A stretch of 64,000 nt of DNA from NCBI GenBank assembly GCA_963924555.1, contig OZ004583.1, positions 7,268,582-7,332,581 of the forward strand, given 5' to 3'. Shown in pieces: positions 24,440-36,495 of this stretch (the first letter of the stretch is position 1; the number at the start of each line of letters is the position of its first letter). The position numbers and the translations under genes were made by a program. The notes beneath the pieces are model-generated. The model searched no databases and was not told the origin of the DNA. It worked only from the letters and a program-made list of their open reading frames with translations. This DNA comes from Crambe crambe. Its lineage: Eukaryota > Porifera > Demospongiae > Poecilosclerida > Crambeidae.

Positions 24440-27345
24440 GATCTATGAGATGGAGCTAAGACTGAATACACCTCTCAAGTTCCGTCATCCTTGCTATGAG
24501 GCACTCACCTGGTTCGCTGCAGCCAACTATCTCAGAGAAATGAGAGGTAGATACATAAATACACAGAGTGGTGGGGTCTATCACAAGTTTCTCATTTGCA
24601 TACAATAATATCTCAATCATCTGGAGTTACTCTATGAGTCCATTAATTAAAAGTATACAGCATTTCCATGGAACCAAGATTTCCCTCCTGATTTTAGAGA
24701 AGTTTCACCATATAAGGGAAAAGGTTATGTTTGTATTTTGGGAAATGTATACATACATACATTCTACTGTTTGCATGACAAGATATTAATTTCTCGAGGT
24801 TGCATGCATGTTCTTTCTTTCCTGTTGTGTTAGAATCGTTGGATGAGGGCGTGTCCCCTCCACGTTATCTGGTGGATGGTCTGAAGGAGTTGGTGTATAG
24901 TTTCAAGGAACCAGAGAGGTGAGGATGGGGGTGGGGTTCTCCCAGAGGTATGGGATATGCAGGTTAATTCTACAGAAGTGAGAGTTGAAGATGGGGGGGG
25001 GGGGGGGGGGGGGGGGTGCATGAATATGTATGGCTGCTGGTACAAAGCACTGTAGAGTTTTACATCTCTTGGGAGAAGTTACAGTGTACGTTACTTGAGC
25101 GCTTTCCAGCTACTACTAAACTTGTGTACTGTGTATTATTTTCTAATCATACTGAAAGTATTGTGCTATGATCTACGTAACTTATCAGAAACCAACTGGT
25201 CAATAAAACTACTTGTGACAATTAAAATAAATAAATAAATGTCTTGCCTGTTGCAGGGTGCTTAAGTATATTCATGAGAATGTAATTCAATTAGTGCAGT
25301 AGACCCAGTCCACTTTCTTTGAAGTTCTATATCCAAACTATATACTGAGGGAAACACTGCTATTGCATAATGGTGTACAATCGAAGGTGTCCTGTACTAT
25401 GCCCTGCACTTAGTATACTGAGGGAAACACATGCTATTGCATAATGGTTTACAATTGGAACAACATTATCAGGTGTCCTGTACTATGTCCTGCACTTAGT
25501 GTATACTGAGCATGAGGGAAACATAATGGTGTACAATTGAACAACATTACCAGGTGTTCTGTATGGATTTCAGTGTAAAAAGAACATGACTTCAACAAGT
25601 CCCACAACATCTATATCTGTAGATAGAGACATGCAAATTGTGCTTTTTTTCTTCCTTATTATGACTATCTAGATAAGAGTAGCATAATTGCAGCCTCTTT
25701 TAGTCATCCATCATAATTTATCAGCAGCAAGTTAGTTTTCTGGAACATTTAGTAAAGAAAACAGCAGCAGAAGACAGTTGTAATAACATGGCCGGAGGCA
25801 CTGCTTCTTGATAGTTTCTTCAGACATTCACACACACAAAGCTTCTGGGGGTGCATGAGGCTTCATGTGATACTCATGAATATCATTAAGAGTAAGCTAC
25901 AATGGTTGACCCATTGTGATTGATATCTCTTACTACCAGTCAACCTCACTTCCAACACATATTAGGGTCATTTCCTGTTTGCTTCCATGTTTTCTACAAG
26001 GTTGGGAATATTTCCACACCAAGTTTTAGCTCCAAGGCTATTAGTAGGAGTTATGGAGAGCTAAATTTTGAAGAATGGCTAAAATGAGCAACTGATGGTC
26101 AGTCCACGTACAATTGAACAACATTACCAGGTGTCCTATACTGTATGGATTTCAGTGTAAAAAGAACATGACTTCAACAAGTCCCACAACATCTGTAGAT
26201 AGAGATATGCAAATTGTGCTTTTTTTCTTCCTATTATGCTATCTAGATAAGAGTAGCATAATTGCAGCCTCTTTTAGTCGTCCATCATAATTTATCAGCA
26301 GAAGACAGTTATAATAGTTGTTTTTTGTTGCCACCACCAATTACATAGGTGGCTACTCTAATTCAGCAGTTTATACGACATCAATACCTCCATATCTGCC
26401 AACCCCTGGAAATAAAAATCCCCTATTTTGCCTGGCATTAAGGTTCAACCCAAAACTATGCTGGCATAATTTGCGTGTCTCTAATTCATAACCATGGTCT
26501 TATAAAAGTAAGAATTTGGCCTGCATTCAAAATCCTTATTTGTGGCATTGTTTATTGTGCAGGGTATGAAGACTCATGGTGCTCAGATCCCCCCAGACCT
26601 TCATCCACCTAAACTAATAGAGCAGCTGACCAGAGTCATCCAGAGAGCCAAGGAATTATCAAATGTGGTAAAACCCCTGTACCCATGGAGGCTAAGGCAA
26701 CATTATGTAGGAGGCTAGCGATGTAACATAGTGTTACCCTTCTTTGTATGAGACATGGTCTTCTAAAGTACTTTTTGTCCACTTTTTTCCTTAGTCTTTG
26801 GATGAGCCTCTTATCGGGAGTGATAGACGAAGGAGAGGAAGGACATCACCTCGTGACAACAGACAGAGGAGAGCGTCTCCCAGAAGACAAGGCAGAGGAG
26901 AGGATGCTGAAGAGGGGGTGGGGGAGAAACCCCAGCAGAGGAAGTCCATCACTATGATGAAACTAGCAACTTCAGAGACCAAAGTGATAAGGTAGACTTT
27001 AGAATTATTACATGCTACATACTAATAAGGAAATTAAGATTAAGATAAGATACAGGGATATTGGAGGTGATTCCTTGATAGTTAAACATGGTCTCATTCA
27101 TAATAGGGCTGAATGTAGCTATTTGGTTAGCTGTACAAACTTTGTGTTTCATTTCCAGTTCTGAAGGTAGTCTTCACATCAATGACGAGACCACACCTCC
27201 TCCTATGCATGGGCGTGACACTAAACTGGGCAGTCGTAGATACAGAGATGATGACAACGTCTGGAAGGAGTACACTAGAAAATCTCCACATCGTAATTTA
27301 AGCAACCAACTGGCTCATGCTGCCATAGCCACAGCTGAAATTTGA
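24440..27345 (+). pseudogene. KDM7/PHF8-like gene, partial C-terminal copy (unit 1)
   Basis: Exons: 24440-24546 (YEMELRLNTPLKFRHPCYEA, like the helix after the JmjC core of KDM7/PHF8), 24834-24918 (PPRYLVDGLKELVYS, like 'YLVQGVKALH'), 26563-26667 (AQIPPDLHPPKLIEQLTRVI, like 'FEIPDNVRPGHLIKELSKVI'), 26795-26991 (Arg-rich linker) and 27159-27345. The acidic exon present in unit 2 (57,968-58,084) is missing. The last exon keeps frame but diverges after VWKEY into an unrelated 22-residue tail and stops. All later exons of the family C-terminus are absent. Junction phase between the second and third exons does not fit, so an exon may be lost or unseen. With no JmjC or PHD domain it cannot be a demethylase as it stands. 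Confidence 0.65.
24919..26562. repeat. intron filled with tandem repeats
   Basis: G run at about 24,993-25,014. 'CTGAGGGAAACACTGCTATTGC...' units are repeated three times at 25,343-25,560. A block of about 200 bp at 25,540-25,760 (from CAATTGAACAACATTACCAGG) is repeated at 26,110-26,310. Related units occur at 56,515-56,760 in unit 2. Nothing coding seen. Confidence 0.6.
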
Positions 27346-27534
27346 ACCATTATACTTATAGCTTACTTACAGGATATTTCAATTTATAAATGATTTATTT
27401 GGGTGGATATAGGTGGGTGTGACATTCCTAGGAAGACATACATTTGGATCAATTGTGACCCTAAATACCATTATACCTATCTTAGAAAGTCTAATTAATT
27501 ATTCATAATTATTGCTCCAGACATGCCCCTCTCT

Positions 27535-27690
27535 GACATGGGTGTGTTGAGTGACAATCCCTGGTGAGAGCAGGGACTGTCAGATGTGCCCTGACATCCA
27601 TGGAATATCTAACAGGGGTGTGTTGGAGTGACAATCCCTGGAGAGAGCAGGGACTGTCAGATATGCCCTGACATCCATGGAATAACTGAC
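27535..27690. repeat. two-copy tandem repeat of about 80 bp
   Basis: The phrase GTGACAATCCCTGG...AGAGCAGGGACTGTCAGAT...GCCCTGACATCCATGGAATA occurs twice in direct order. It lies just past the truncated transmembrane exon of the inverted receptor copy, near the junction with unit 1. Confidence 0.65.
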
Positions 27691-30110
27691 ACGGCTGAGA
27701 TGATGAGACCATCTCTAGAAGACTGCCAAGAAGCATCACATGCATCCACATGTACACATAAATTATTAATAATTATAACCTGAGAGAATTCTTACTTACT
27801 TTTTTGCAGTCCAACGTAAAATCCCACTGCCACCCACAACACAAGAGATACAACCAATCTTGTCATGGAGAGACCCAGAGATACCCACAGTCCTAAAGGA
27901 GAAAACAAAACTGATCATTGAGTCGGTGATGACTCGAATTATGGCTACCTTTTGTAAATATCATCGAAGTAATGATCACTCTGGCCACACTTAATAGTAT
28001 CACATCCACAACCAGCAGACCTTGATTTTCAGATATCAACTGTGCACCTACACATAACAACACAATTTTTTATTACCATAGTTATGAACTTCAAAAAATA
28101 AACTCACCTTCACTAGAAATGAAGTTTCCTCTGATCTGAGAAGAAGTGTTGATGGTCACCTGATAATAATGAATTGTAGCAGCATCTGAGACAGTTATTT
28201 GTAGAGGGGAATTGAGGGAAATAGAAGATGGAGGGCTCAGGTCCTGGTAAGAGTAGTCACGGTCATATTGGAAGAAGCAGTCTTCTTCTCTCATAGGGTA
28301 GCAGGGGTGTATCCACAGAATTTTGAGTGGCCCGGTGTGCTTGTGCATGGGATCACCATGCCCACTTTATCCTTCACCCACTTATCAGAAGGATGCTAAT
28401 GTGATCATGATTCTTGAAGATTCATATAATCACTTAGCTAACTCTGCAGGCATGGGATGAAATTATAATTATTAATATTGGATAATAAAAGTGGTCCGGT
28501 GAAAACCGGACCAACCGGAGTGGTGGATACACCCCTGGGTAGGAACAGAGGACAGAGGTCACACAGCCCTCAGAGGAGGCAGTAACATTAAAGAAAGATG
28601 GGATGGTAGTGTCTAAATAATACTATCATGCAATCAATTAATCAACTCACTTAGAGATGTGGAGGTGCTAGTTGACCCAAAGGCTCCTGTAACATTAATA
28701 CCGATAAAATAGTTTTGGTCTTGTGAGGAGATGGGGAAGGATATGGAGCAGAGGTTATCACTGCAGTTGTCAGTGTTGATCATCCTCTGATCTATCCTCT
28801 CCCTTGTGCTGCCCTCCAGGACCACTGTGTAGCTTACGAGATGATTAAAGGAACATTTGAATCTGAAAGAGAAGAAAAAAATACTGTATAGAGCTAAAGA
28901 GCTAGCTAACTTGTTGCATCCACTTCACTGTCAGAGTCAGTCGTCCATGGACATTCTGATCATACAGTGATGAAACTCTAACCTCAGGAGTTTGAGGAGC
29001 TGCATAAAACATCACTCATTCCTTTCCTTTTGCATCATAGTTCTTACTGGGCACTCCTTCTTTATACTATTACATAATTATACATTCCCTAGCTGCTGAT
29101 AATAATTTCTAGTTACCCACCTTGGAGTGTTCATTGGTACCCATGCTAATTCTGGGGTGTGAGGGGTCAGAGTCTTGATATGAAATGTATTTCTGACATG
29201 ATAAGTCCAATCAACCAAGCACTATGCATCAAAGTTCAAAGTTACTATTATACCTTGTGGGTGGACTATCAACCCCTTCTTGGTTCCCACAGTTGATGCC
29301 ACTGACATTGAAGGAGTAACGTGTCCCCAGGACCAGTCCAGAGCAGTAGTAATTCTTGCTGGGTCTCTATCATGATCATACAAAAAATTGTAGGGAGTAT
29401 AGTAGCTATAGTTAATGGAGTTCTACGTATGTGGTTTTCCCAGTCGTGCATTAAAGTGCACCATATCAAAATTCATTTACTCCCATCATATTTTTCAGCT
29501 AGTGCATGAAAATAGCAACATGTATAATGCTCAACACACAAAATCATAGTGTGTAAGAGACTCACTATCATCTGATCACAGGAAGTGGTGGCAGGGTTCA
29601 CTACCACACGATACATCTCCACATCATACTACAAGGGGGACCACTGGATGGAGACCACTGTAACATTGGTTCTGAGGATAGAGCAGCTAGCGAAGGAGGG
29701 TTGAGGAGGGACTATTATCAAAGAGAAGATGAAGTTCTATAGCTATGGTACAAATATTATACGTAGTTACTTCCAATTTCTGTGACATTGAGCACTTCAC
29801 TGGATATAAAACTACTATGGCACTGAATCATTGATCCTTTCAGAATTGAAACATTACTACTCAATGTAGATACAATATCAATAGCCAGTAGACTATTCTG
29901 GTTTTCAGAAGCACGATGATCCTTACTTCCACATCCAGTAAGGAAGGATAGTTTGTGGAAAGGTATTGTCTAGTCCAAATAATTATAAGCTGCACAGTCA
30001 GGGCTCCGTAACAACCCAATGCCCACTGTGCTTGTACAAGTGAACTGAATTGGTCCAGTACAAATGGGTCCATTAGAGGGAGGGGAAGAAGTTAATGAGA
30101 GTTGTGGGAT
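27690..30110 (-). pseudogene. inverted, degenerate third receptor copy
   Basis: Minus-strand segments match receptor genes 1 and 2 in order: an Ig-like exon (about 30,110-29,775), FN3 pieces (29,720-29,580; 29,370-29,262; 29,005-28,910; 28,860-28,650), the CYPMREEDC ectodomain exon (28,560-28,110, split by an insertion), hydrophobic exons (about 28,045-27,960 and 27,893-27,808) and a scrap of the third (about 27,745-27,695). In the FN3 exon QWSP is followed by a TAG near 29,630, with the usual SFTSQ lost, and both hydrophobic exons are shortened. The cytoplasmic tail and signal exons are absent. It is a pseudogene. Confidence 0.75.
28302..28537. mobile_element. 236-bp non-autonomous DNA transposon with 15-bp inverted ends
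   Basis: Ends are CAGGGGTGTATCCAC and GTGGATACACCCCTG. Both sides are flanked by GGTAG (28,297-28,301 and 28,538-28,542), while the intact receptor copies read CCTACCCTATG across this point, so the insertion and a 5-bp target duplication are directly visible. The CAGGGGTG end resembles hAT termini, but hAT duplicates 8 bp, so the superfamily is uncertain. Confidence 0.8.
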
Positions 30111-30119
30111 GGCAATAAC

Positions 30120-30970
30120 TACTGTATTCAGAAGGAAAAAAAATATCAGTGATTAATGAATGGTTCAGCTATAGCTATATAGTTACTTATGTACATCAAT
30201 AAGATACCTGATAAGTACAGCACAGTATGTGACAGCAACTACAGTGCTGGATTATAGTGATATATTAGTAGTTGCTTGGCTAACTCTATCCTCACCATGA
30301 TTGAAGCTAGCTACATCTTGTTTACCTAATAAGGAACTGGAATATTTTGGGACTTGCATGTGTAAGATTTGCTATCATTAGCTAACTAGACCTGCTACAC
30401 AGAAATTTAGAAAGATAATTTCATACAGCACACACAGATAATAAGGTCTTTGACTTATAAGAACATATTAAATCACAAAGATACTTTTAGCCATCCCTCA
30501 ATTCCCTTAAGCTTCTCCGTTTCTACAGCATTCCGGATCATTAGGACGTCAAATCGTCATGCCCGCAGAGGAACGGTCAACTAACTAGCTAGCTGCAACA
30601 CAACAGAGCTCAATGACTTAAATCATAGATATAAGAGGTAAACCTCTTATATCTATGCTTAAATTTTATTATGCAGGCTATGCGCGCGCATGATGCATGC
30701 ACGCGCGTGTACTGGAGGAATCACATGATTAATTTATAATAATGGGCGCGGGCGGCGCGGGGCGGTGTCGTATACCAAAAATAAAAAAGGAGTGGCACAC
30801 GAAAAAACCTCACGGTGAGTTTAACTACATGTATACCTGTAGCTGTTATCAGTGCTAATTAAGTAAACATCATGAGAACCTGGAACAAAATTGCCTCCAG
30901 CTATAATATTATTTTGTTATGTAATTCAGCTCTATCTGATCATGCTCTTGAAATCATCTCATTGCAGTTA
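30120..30970. promoter_or_regulatory. divergent intergenic region with CpG-rich patch
   Basis: Lies between the inverted receptor pseudogene and receptor gene 2, which point away from each other. It holds a CpG-rich patch, unusual for this window, at about 30,668-30,775 (GCGCGCGCATGATGCATGC; GGGCGCGGGCGGCGCGGGGC), roughly 200-300 bp before the gene 2 signal exon, a plausible promoter. No TATA or initiator element is claimed. Confidence 0.35.
30626..30659. repeat. perfect 15-bp-arm hairpin
   Basis: CATAGATATAAGAGG, a 4-nt TAAA loop, then the exact complement CCTCTTATATCTATG. It sits just upstream of the CpG-rich patch. Confidence 0.8.
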
Positions 30971-30977
30971 ACCAAGA

Positions 30978-33900
30978 ATGAGTCATACAATACTCTCTAC
31001 TTTGTGTATCATCATCATGTTGACTGAGACTGTGAATTGTGAGTTTGTTTATGTTAAGGTCCACTAAACCACCTTATACTTATCAATTTGTACGCGTATA
31101 CGGTAGCTGTAATTCTCCTCTCAATGTTAACTTCTTTTGCTGACCAACACTGGACTGTCATAATGATAGGTTTATTGACTTCAATTTTTACAGTCAAATA
31201 TTAAGTTCTATGGACTATGGGTTCTGCTCTTAGTATTTAGTTCAATCTCTTTCAACTTATATAAACATGTCAACCCAGTTCTCTACCTCCCTCCCTCTCT
31301 CCACCCACTCCACACCCTCTCTCCCTCCCTCTCTATACCCCCTCTCTCTAGCTGATCCAGTATTTTCTTTATCTGCTCCTTTTAATGGAACTTTCTGTCC
31401 TGGAAGAGTCACACTCACTTGTCGTGGCATTGAAGTACCTAGTCTGACTTGGGCAATTAATGATAGTAATCTTGCAGAATTCTCAGAGTATGATCCTATG
31501 CAATCTTTACCACTTATTCTAACCCTTATTAATCCAAGCAATCTTACATCTGGTATGCAAGTGTTGATTAACAGGGTTAATCTTTATGAGAACAATTCAA
31601 TTAATTTTGATATAACTTCCACATTAAATGGTGATACATCTCTTCTAAGAGGGTCAAAGATAAACTGTATTCGTAATCCATTCAGGAGTGAGCCAGTATA
31701 TATTACAGATATCAGAGGTAGGTATATGCATTAGTACATAGTGTGTAGCTATGTATGTCAAACAAGTTAATACTCTACCAAGACCCTCCTCCTTCCCCTT
31801 CTTCTGCTACCTGTTCTCTTGTCCGCACTACTGGAGGTCCAGTGGTCTCCATCCAGTGGTCCCCCTCCTTCACCTCTCAGTATGATGTGGAGATGTATCA
31901 TGTAGTAGTGAACCCTGCCACCCCCTCCTGTCCCAGTGGTCAGATGATAGTGAGTCTGTTTTTCATTTGTGCATGTGTCAAATAAAGAGGCAACCCTTAA
32001 ACTTTTCTTTCCTGTGTATGAAAGAAAGGGTTACTTTATTGGCTACCTAATTACTATGACAGGGTGAACACAGACATAAGACTTAATAATGATGATAATG
32101 AGAACTGCCTGTACGTAGCTTCCTTGTGGGGCCCCTATAAACTCATAATTAATTAGCTATATCATTCAAGCATGCTTCGATTCTTTTATGTGGGACTCTA
32201 GGCCATGATGATCAAGGATGTACCCCATAAAGAATGTATGGCTAGAAAATTTATCTAGCTATATATTATGTGAAGACATTATGTGTCTTGGGTATTATTT
32301 TCATAGAGACCCAGCGAGAGTTACAGGTGCTCTGGACTGGTCCTGGGGACACGCTACTCTTTCAGTGTCAGTGCCATCAACTGTGGGAACCAAGAAGGGG
32401 ACAGAGACAATTTTACAGTCCAGTTACTAGGTACCAAGGGTAGCGGAGTTCAAAGAATAATTAAATAGCAGTTAATATGCATGCATTTATTCATTGAGCT
32501 CAGAATTTGGGTTAGGGCCTGAGGTTATATATTATGTGCCATATGCGGTGGAACAGGTCAGGCCAGTTAGGCCCAGACCTCACCAATATTTTGAGAAAAA
32601 CTAGTTAATTAGTAAGTGTGATTTTTATATAATAACAAAAGAAAGTGTCTTATGATGCTTAAATATGACCTGGTGGTATATATATCAATTTTGGGCCTAT
32701 AATTATGACCAATCGAATTTTGCTTCCAACACGTCTGTCAGTACTACTGTGCTATACAGATAGAGGTCTATAAAATTACTTATCATGCATGCAGCTCCTG
32801 ACATTTCAGTCTTGCCTGTGTATGATCAGAATGGACGACTAAATGAGCTGACAGTGCAGTGGATGCAACAGGTTAGCCATATATGTAGCTATTGTATGAT
32901 GATAACCAATCACTAATCTTTCTTTCTTTCAGACACAATCCTTTTCTGACAGATGCTTCTTTCGTCAATTCCTAAGCTACACAGTTGTCCTGGAGGACAG
33001 CACAAGGGAGAGGGTGGATCAGAGGATGATCAACTGCAGTGATGACCTCTGTTCCATATCCTTCCCTCTCACCTTCTCAGATCAAACAGAGCAAAGTTAT
33101 TTCGTCAGGGTTAATGTTACAGGAGCCTTTGGATCAACTAGTACTTCCACATCTTTAAGTAAGTTGATTAGTGATATAATTATTTCTTTACTGACTTTTT
33201 TATTTAGACACTTCCACCCCCTTTAATGTTTCCTTCTCCCCTGAGGGCTGTGTGACCTCTGTCCTCTGTTCCTACCCTATGAGAGAAGAAGACTGCTTCT
33301 TCCAATATGGCCGTGACTCCTCTTACCAGGACCTGAGCCCTTCATTGTCTTCCTTCCTCAATTCCCCTCTCCAAATAACTGTCCCAGATGCTGATACAAT
33401 TCATTATTATCAAGTGACCATCAACACTTCTTCCCTTAACCTTCAGATCAGAGGAAATTTCACTTCTAGTGAAGGTGAATTAGTATGTTTCTTGAAGTGC
33501 ACATAATGATACATGTTGGTGTGTGTAGGTGCACGGTTGACATCTGCAAATCAAGGTCTGCTGGTTGTGGGTGTGATACTATTAAGTGTGGCCATTGTAC
33601 TTGGAGTGATCATTACTTTGACGGTATTTAAGAAAGGTATCATTCACAAACACAACTTCCTTGTTTTTTTATTATTTTTGCTTCCTCAGGACCATGGCTA
33701 TCTCTGGGTCTCTCTGTGACAGGATTTGTTATAATATTTATATCTCTTGTGTTGTGGGTAGCAGTGGGATTTCATGTTGGACTGCAAAAAAGTAAACACT
33801 TTCTCAGGTTATAATTAATGTCCATTATAATTTGTGTATGCAGATACATGTGATCCTACTTGGCAGTCTTCCAGAGATGGTCTCATAATTTCAGCACATG

Positions 33901-35622
33901 TTTTCTCAGACATCAGTCTCCTAATATTTGTGGCTGCTGGAATATATTTGGTTGTGGATTGTACCAGTAAGGGATATTTAAATATGTATCTAGGCCTAAG
34001 GGGAGTGCTTCACACCCGTCCAATGAATGAATCTCAAGAATGAATCTCTTTCACTCTATATATTTACACAGGTTTACTCAACTACAAAAAGAAGAGCAGT
34101 GAGGTAGCTATGGATTGCATGCTGCATGCATAGATTCTGCTTTAATTATCCTCACACACACTCGTCCAATTATTATCAGGAAGATGACATTAATTATGTA
34201 TTATGCATATTGACTGTAGCGAATGAGTTTCTGGCAGAAATGTTTGCATAGAAGTTTGTCAAATAGTATTCAGCACCAACCAAAAGAGGAAGACTTGGAA
34301 GCAAATAAATCGGTAAGTATTCTATTAGTTATGTCAATTGTCAATGATTATTCCTCTCTAACAGAAAGATCGAAAACTTGAAGAGTTTGAGCTTACTACA
34401 GGAGGGAGATTTAAGGAGTTAGAGAATGTTGTAGATGATTTCAGAAAACCAGGACAATCATATATGGAAGCTAAACTGGAGACACAAGAAAAATATTATC
34501 AGGGATATAAGGATAAACTTCCAACTGATGGAGTATGTAGAGTCATTTGTAGTGACAGTGTAGCTAGTCCCACTCTTTCATCATGTAGTCTAAAGGAGAG
34601 GAACCTGCCTCTAAGTGTAAGGGTGAGGACTCTCATTACCGTCCCCTAGACTATGGGAAAGGAGGCAGTGGACATGGAAATAAGGACAAATCAGCAAGAG
34701 AAAGTGGAGGAGGAGGAGAGGAATACAGTGCTCTCAATAGTGACAAAGTAAGTAATGAAAGCAACTAGTGGAAAACATTCTGTAGCTATCTAGTTACTAT
34801 TACTCCAGGCAAGTGGTGGACCCTCACCTTCCCAAGTGCATCACAGTGAGGAAAATCAACACTACCTCCCACTGGACCACAAGAAGGGAGGTAAAGGAGC
34901 TGGAAGCAAGGATAAGCCTTCCAGTACCCAGGGTGGAAGTGGGGAAGAATACAGTGCTCTGGGCAACAGAAAGGTAAGACCAATGATTATGCCATAGTAC
35001 AGTAGTATAATTTCATATTATCCATGCAGGAGAGTGGTAGGAAACCAGCAAAACCCTCACCTTCCCAAGCATGTAAAGAGGAGGGTGAGCACTACCTTCC
35101 ACTGGACCATGGGAAGGGAGACAGAAGTGGACACAAGGACAAACCATCAAGTACCCAGGAGGGAAACAGAGGAGAATACAGCGCTCTGGGTAACAGTAAG
35201 GTGAGGAAAAATCCATAATGCCATTAATTTCATGTCATCCATGTAGGAGAGTGGTAGGAAACCAGCAAAGCCTTCAGCTTCCCCAGCACATAAAGAGGAG
35301 GGTGAGCACTACCTTCCACTGGACCATGAGAAGGGAAACAGAAGTGGACCTAAGGACAAACCATCCAGTAACCAGAAGGGAAACAGAGAATACAGCACTC
35401 TGGGTAACAGTAAGGTGAGGAAAAATCCATAATGCCATTAATTTCATATCATCCATGCAGGAAAGTGGTAGGAAACCAGCAAAACCTTCAGCTTCTCCAG
35501 CACAAGTGGAGGGTGAGCACTACCTTCCACTAGACCATGGGAAGGGAGACAGAAGTGGACGTAAGGATAAACCATCCAGTAACCAGAAGGGAAGTGGAGG
35601 AGAGTACAGTAGCTACACCTAA
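30978..35622 (+). CDS. receptor gene 2: Ig/FN3 ectodomain, three hydrophobic segments, five YxxL cassettes
   Basis: Inferred exons: 30978-31038, 31352-31717, 31783-31949, 32307-32431, 32795-32871, 32933-33158, 33208-33474, 33529-33636, 33690-33791, 33844-33966, 34072-34103, 34220-34312, 34365-34532, 34589-34747, 34809-34973, 35030-35200, 35247-35414, 35461-35622. All introns are GT-AG. The ATG at 30,978 opens a signal peptide (MSHTILSTLCIIIMLTETVN). The Ig-like domain has FCPGRVTLTCRG and LTWAI. The FN3-like domains, CVTSVLCSYPM ectodomain and three hydrophobic exons match gene 1 closely. The tail has one KPGQSYMEA exon and five cassettes with YRPL/YSAL, YLPL/YSAL, YLPL/YSAL, YLPL/YSTL and YLPL/YSSY. 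No break is seen. Likely a surface receptor; ligand and kinase partners are unknown. It is the best intact member of the cluster. Confidence 0.8.
34589..35622 (+). other. YxxL cassette exons of receptor gene 2 (five copies)
   Basis: Five phase-0 exons of about 53-57 codons, each with HYxxLD(H/Y) and, about 25 residues later, EYS(A/T)L, the last ending EYSSYT and stop. The first has SHYRPL, which fits the S-x-Y-x-x-L form of an ITIM. The middle exons share the ESGRKPAKPS start with the last exon, showing local exon duplication relative to gene 1. Confidence 0.8.
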
Positions 35623-36495
35623 TATGGTATAGTTAACTTAGTGTATGCAGCTGATTGAGCTGCATGAATATAGTGAAACCTCCGAATAATGGACACACAT
35701 GGGACCCATATCCTTTTGTCCTTTGTAGAGAGGTGTAGCTAATCCTCTTTGGAAGTTATTAATTAAGTTTTTTTTTGTGCAGTGCATGTAATCAAGAGAT
35801 TTATCTTCTTTTGGAGTGTCTTTTATCAGAGGTTCCACTGTAGTGATGAATCAGCGTTGATATAGCTAGCTCAGTTAATTCTAATTTTAAATTGTGAAAG
35901 TCAATGAGTGTATATAACTAGCTAATTAATAATTAGCTATGTTGTAGCTATTCTATTGTAGCTACATTAGCTATCACAGTTTTAGTTATTTTTCTTCTGT
36001 TCTTAGGAAGGTGAATTGGGTAACTAACCTAAGGGATGTATGACACTAGACAGACAGACAAACAGAGGACAAACACTCAATAAATTCACAACACAACTTT
36101 TATATATGTATTGTTTTGTTATGCTAGCTATGTAGCTATAGCTAATTGGGTTGTTATAATTATTCTGTTCATGTTTGTCCTCGTAAAATCTCATAGCTAG
36201 TTACTGCACATAGTTAGCTACTTAGTGTTAGCTGTATACCGTCAAGATACATGTTTGTCATGAGGTGAAGGAACAAGAAAGGAGGGAGGGAAGAAAAGGA
36301 AGAATAAAGTAGTCATCAAACTCTTTATTATCAAATTAATTTTGACTTTACAACTTAATTTTGGCTATTAGCTATAGCTTATAGCTAGCCAGCCAAAGAT
36401 AGACCTATACGTTCACCAAAATTAATTACATACCAAGTAGAAGGAAAAAAGAAGAATATATAGCTACGTAATGTAATGTAAATAATCAAAGCATG
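35623..36495. other. 3' flank of receptor gene 2
   Basis: Paralogous to 16,195-17,040. AATAAA occurs near 36,080. The similarity ends near 36,490, where unit 1 carries the P-like insertion instead. Confidence 0.6.
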
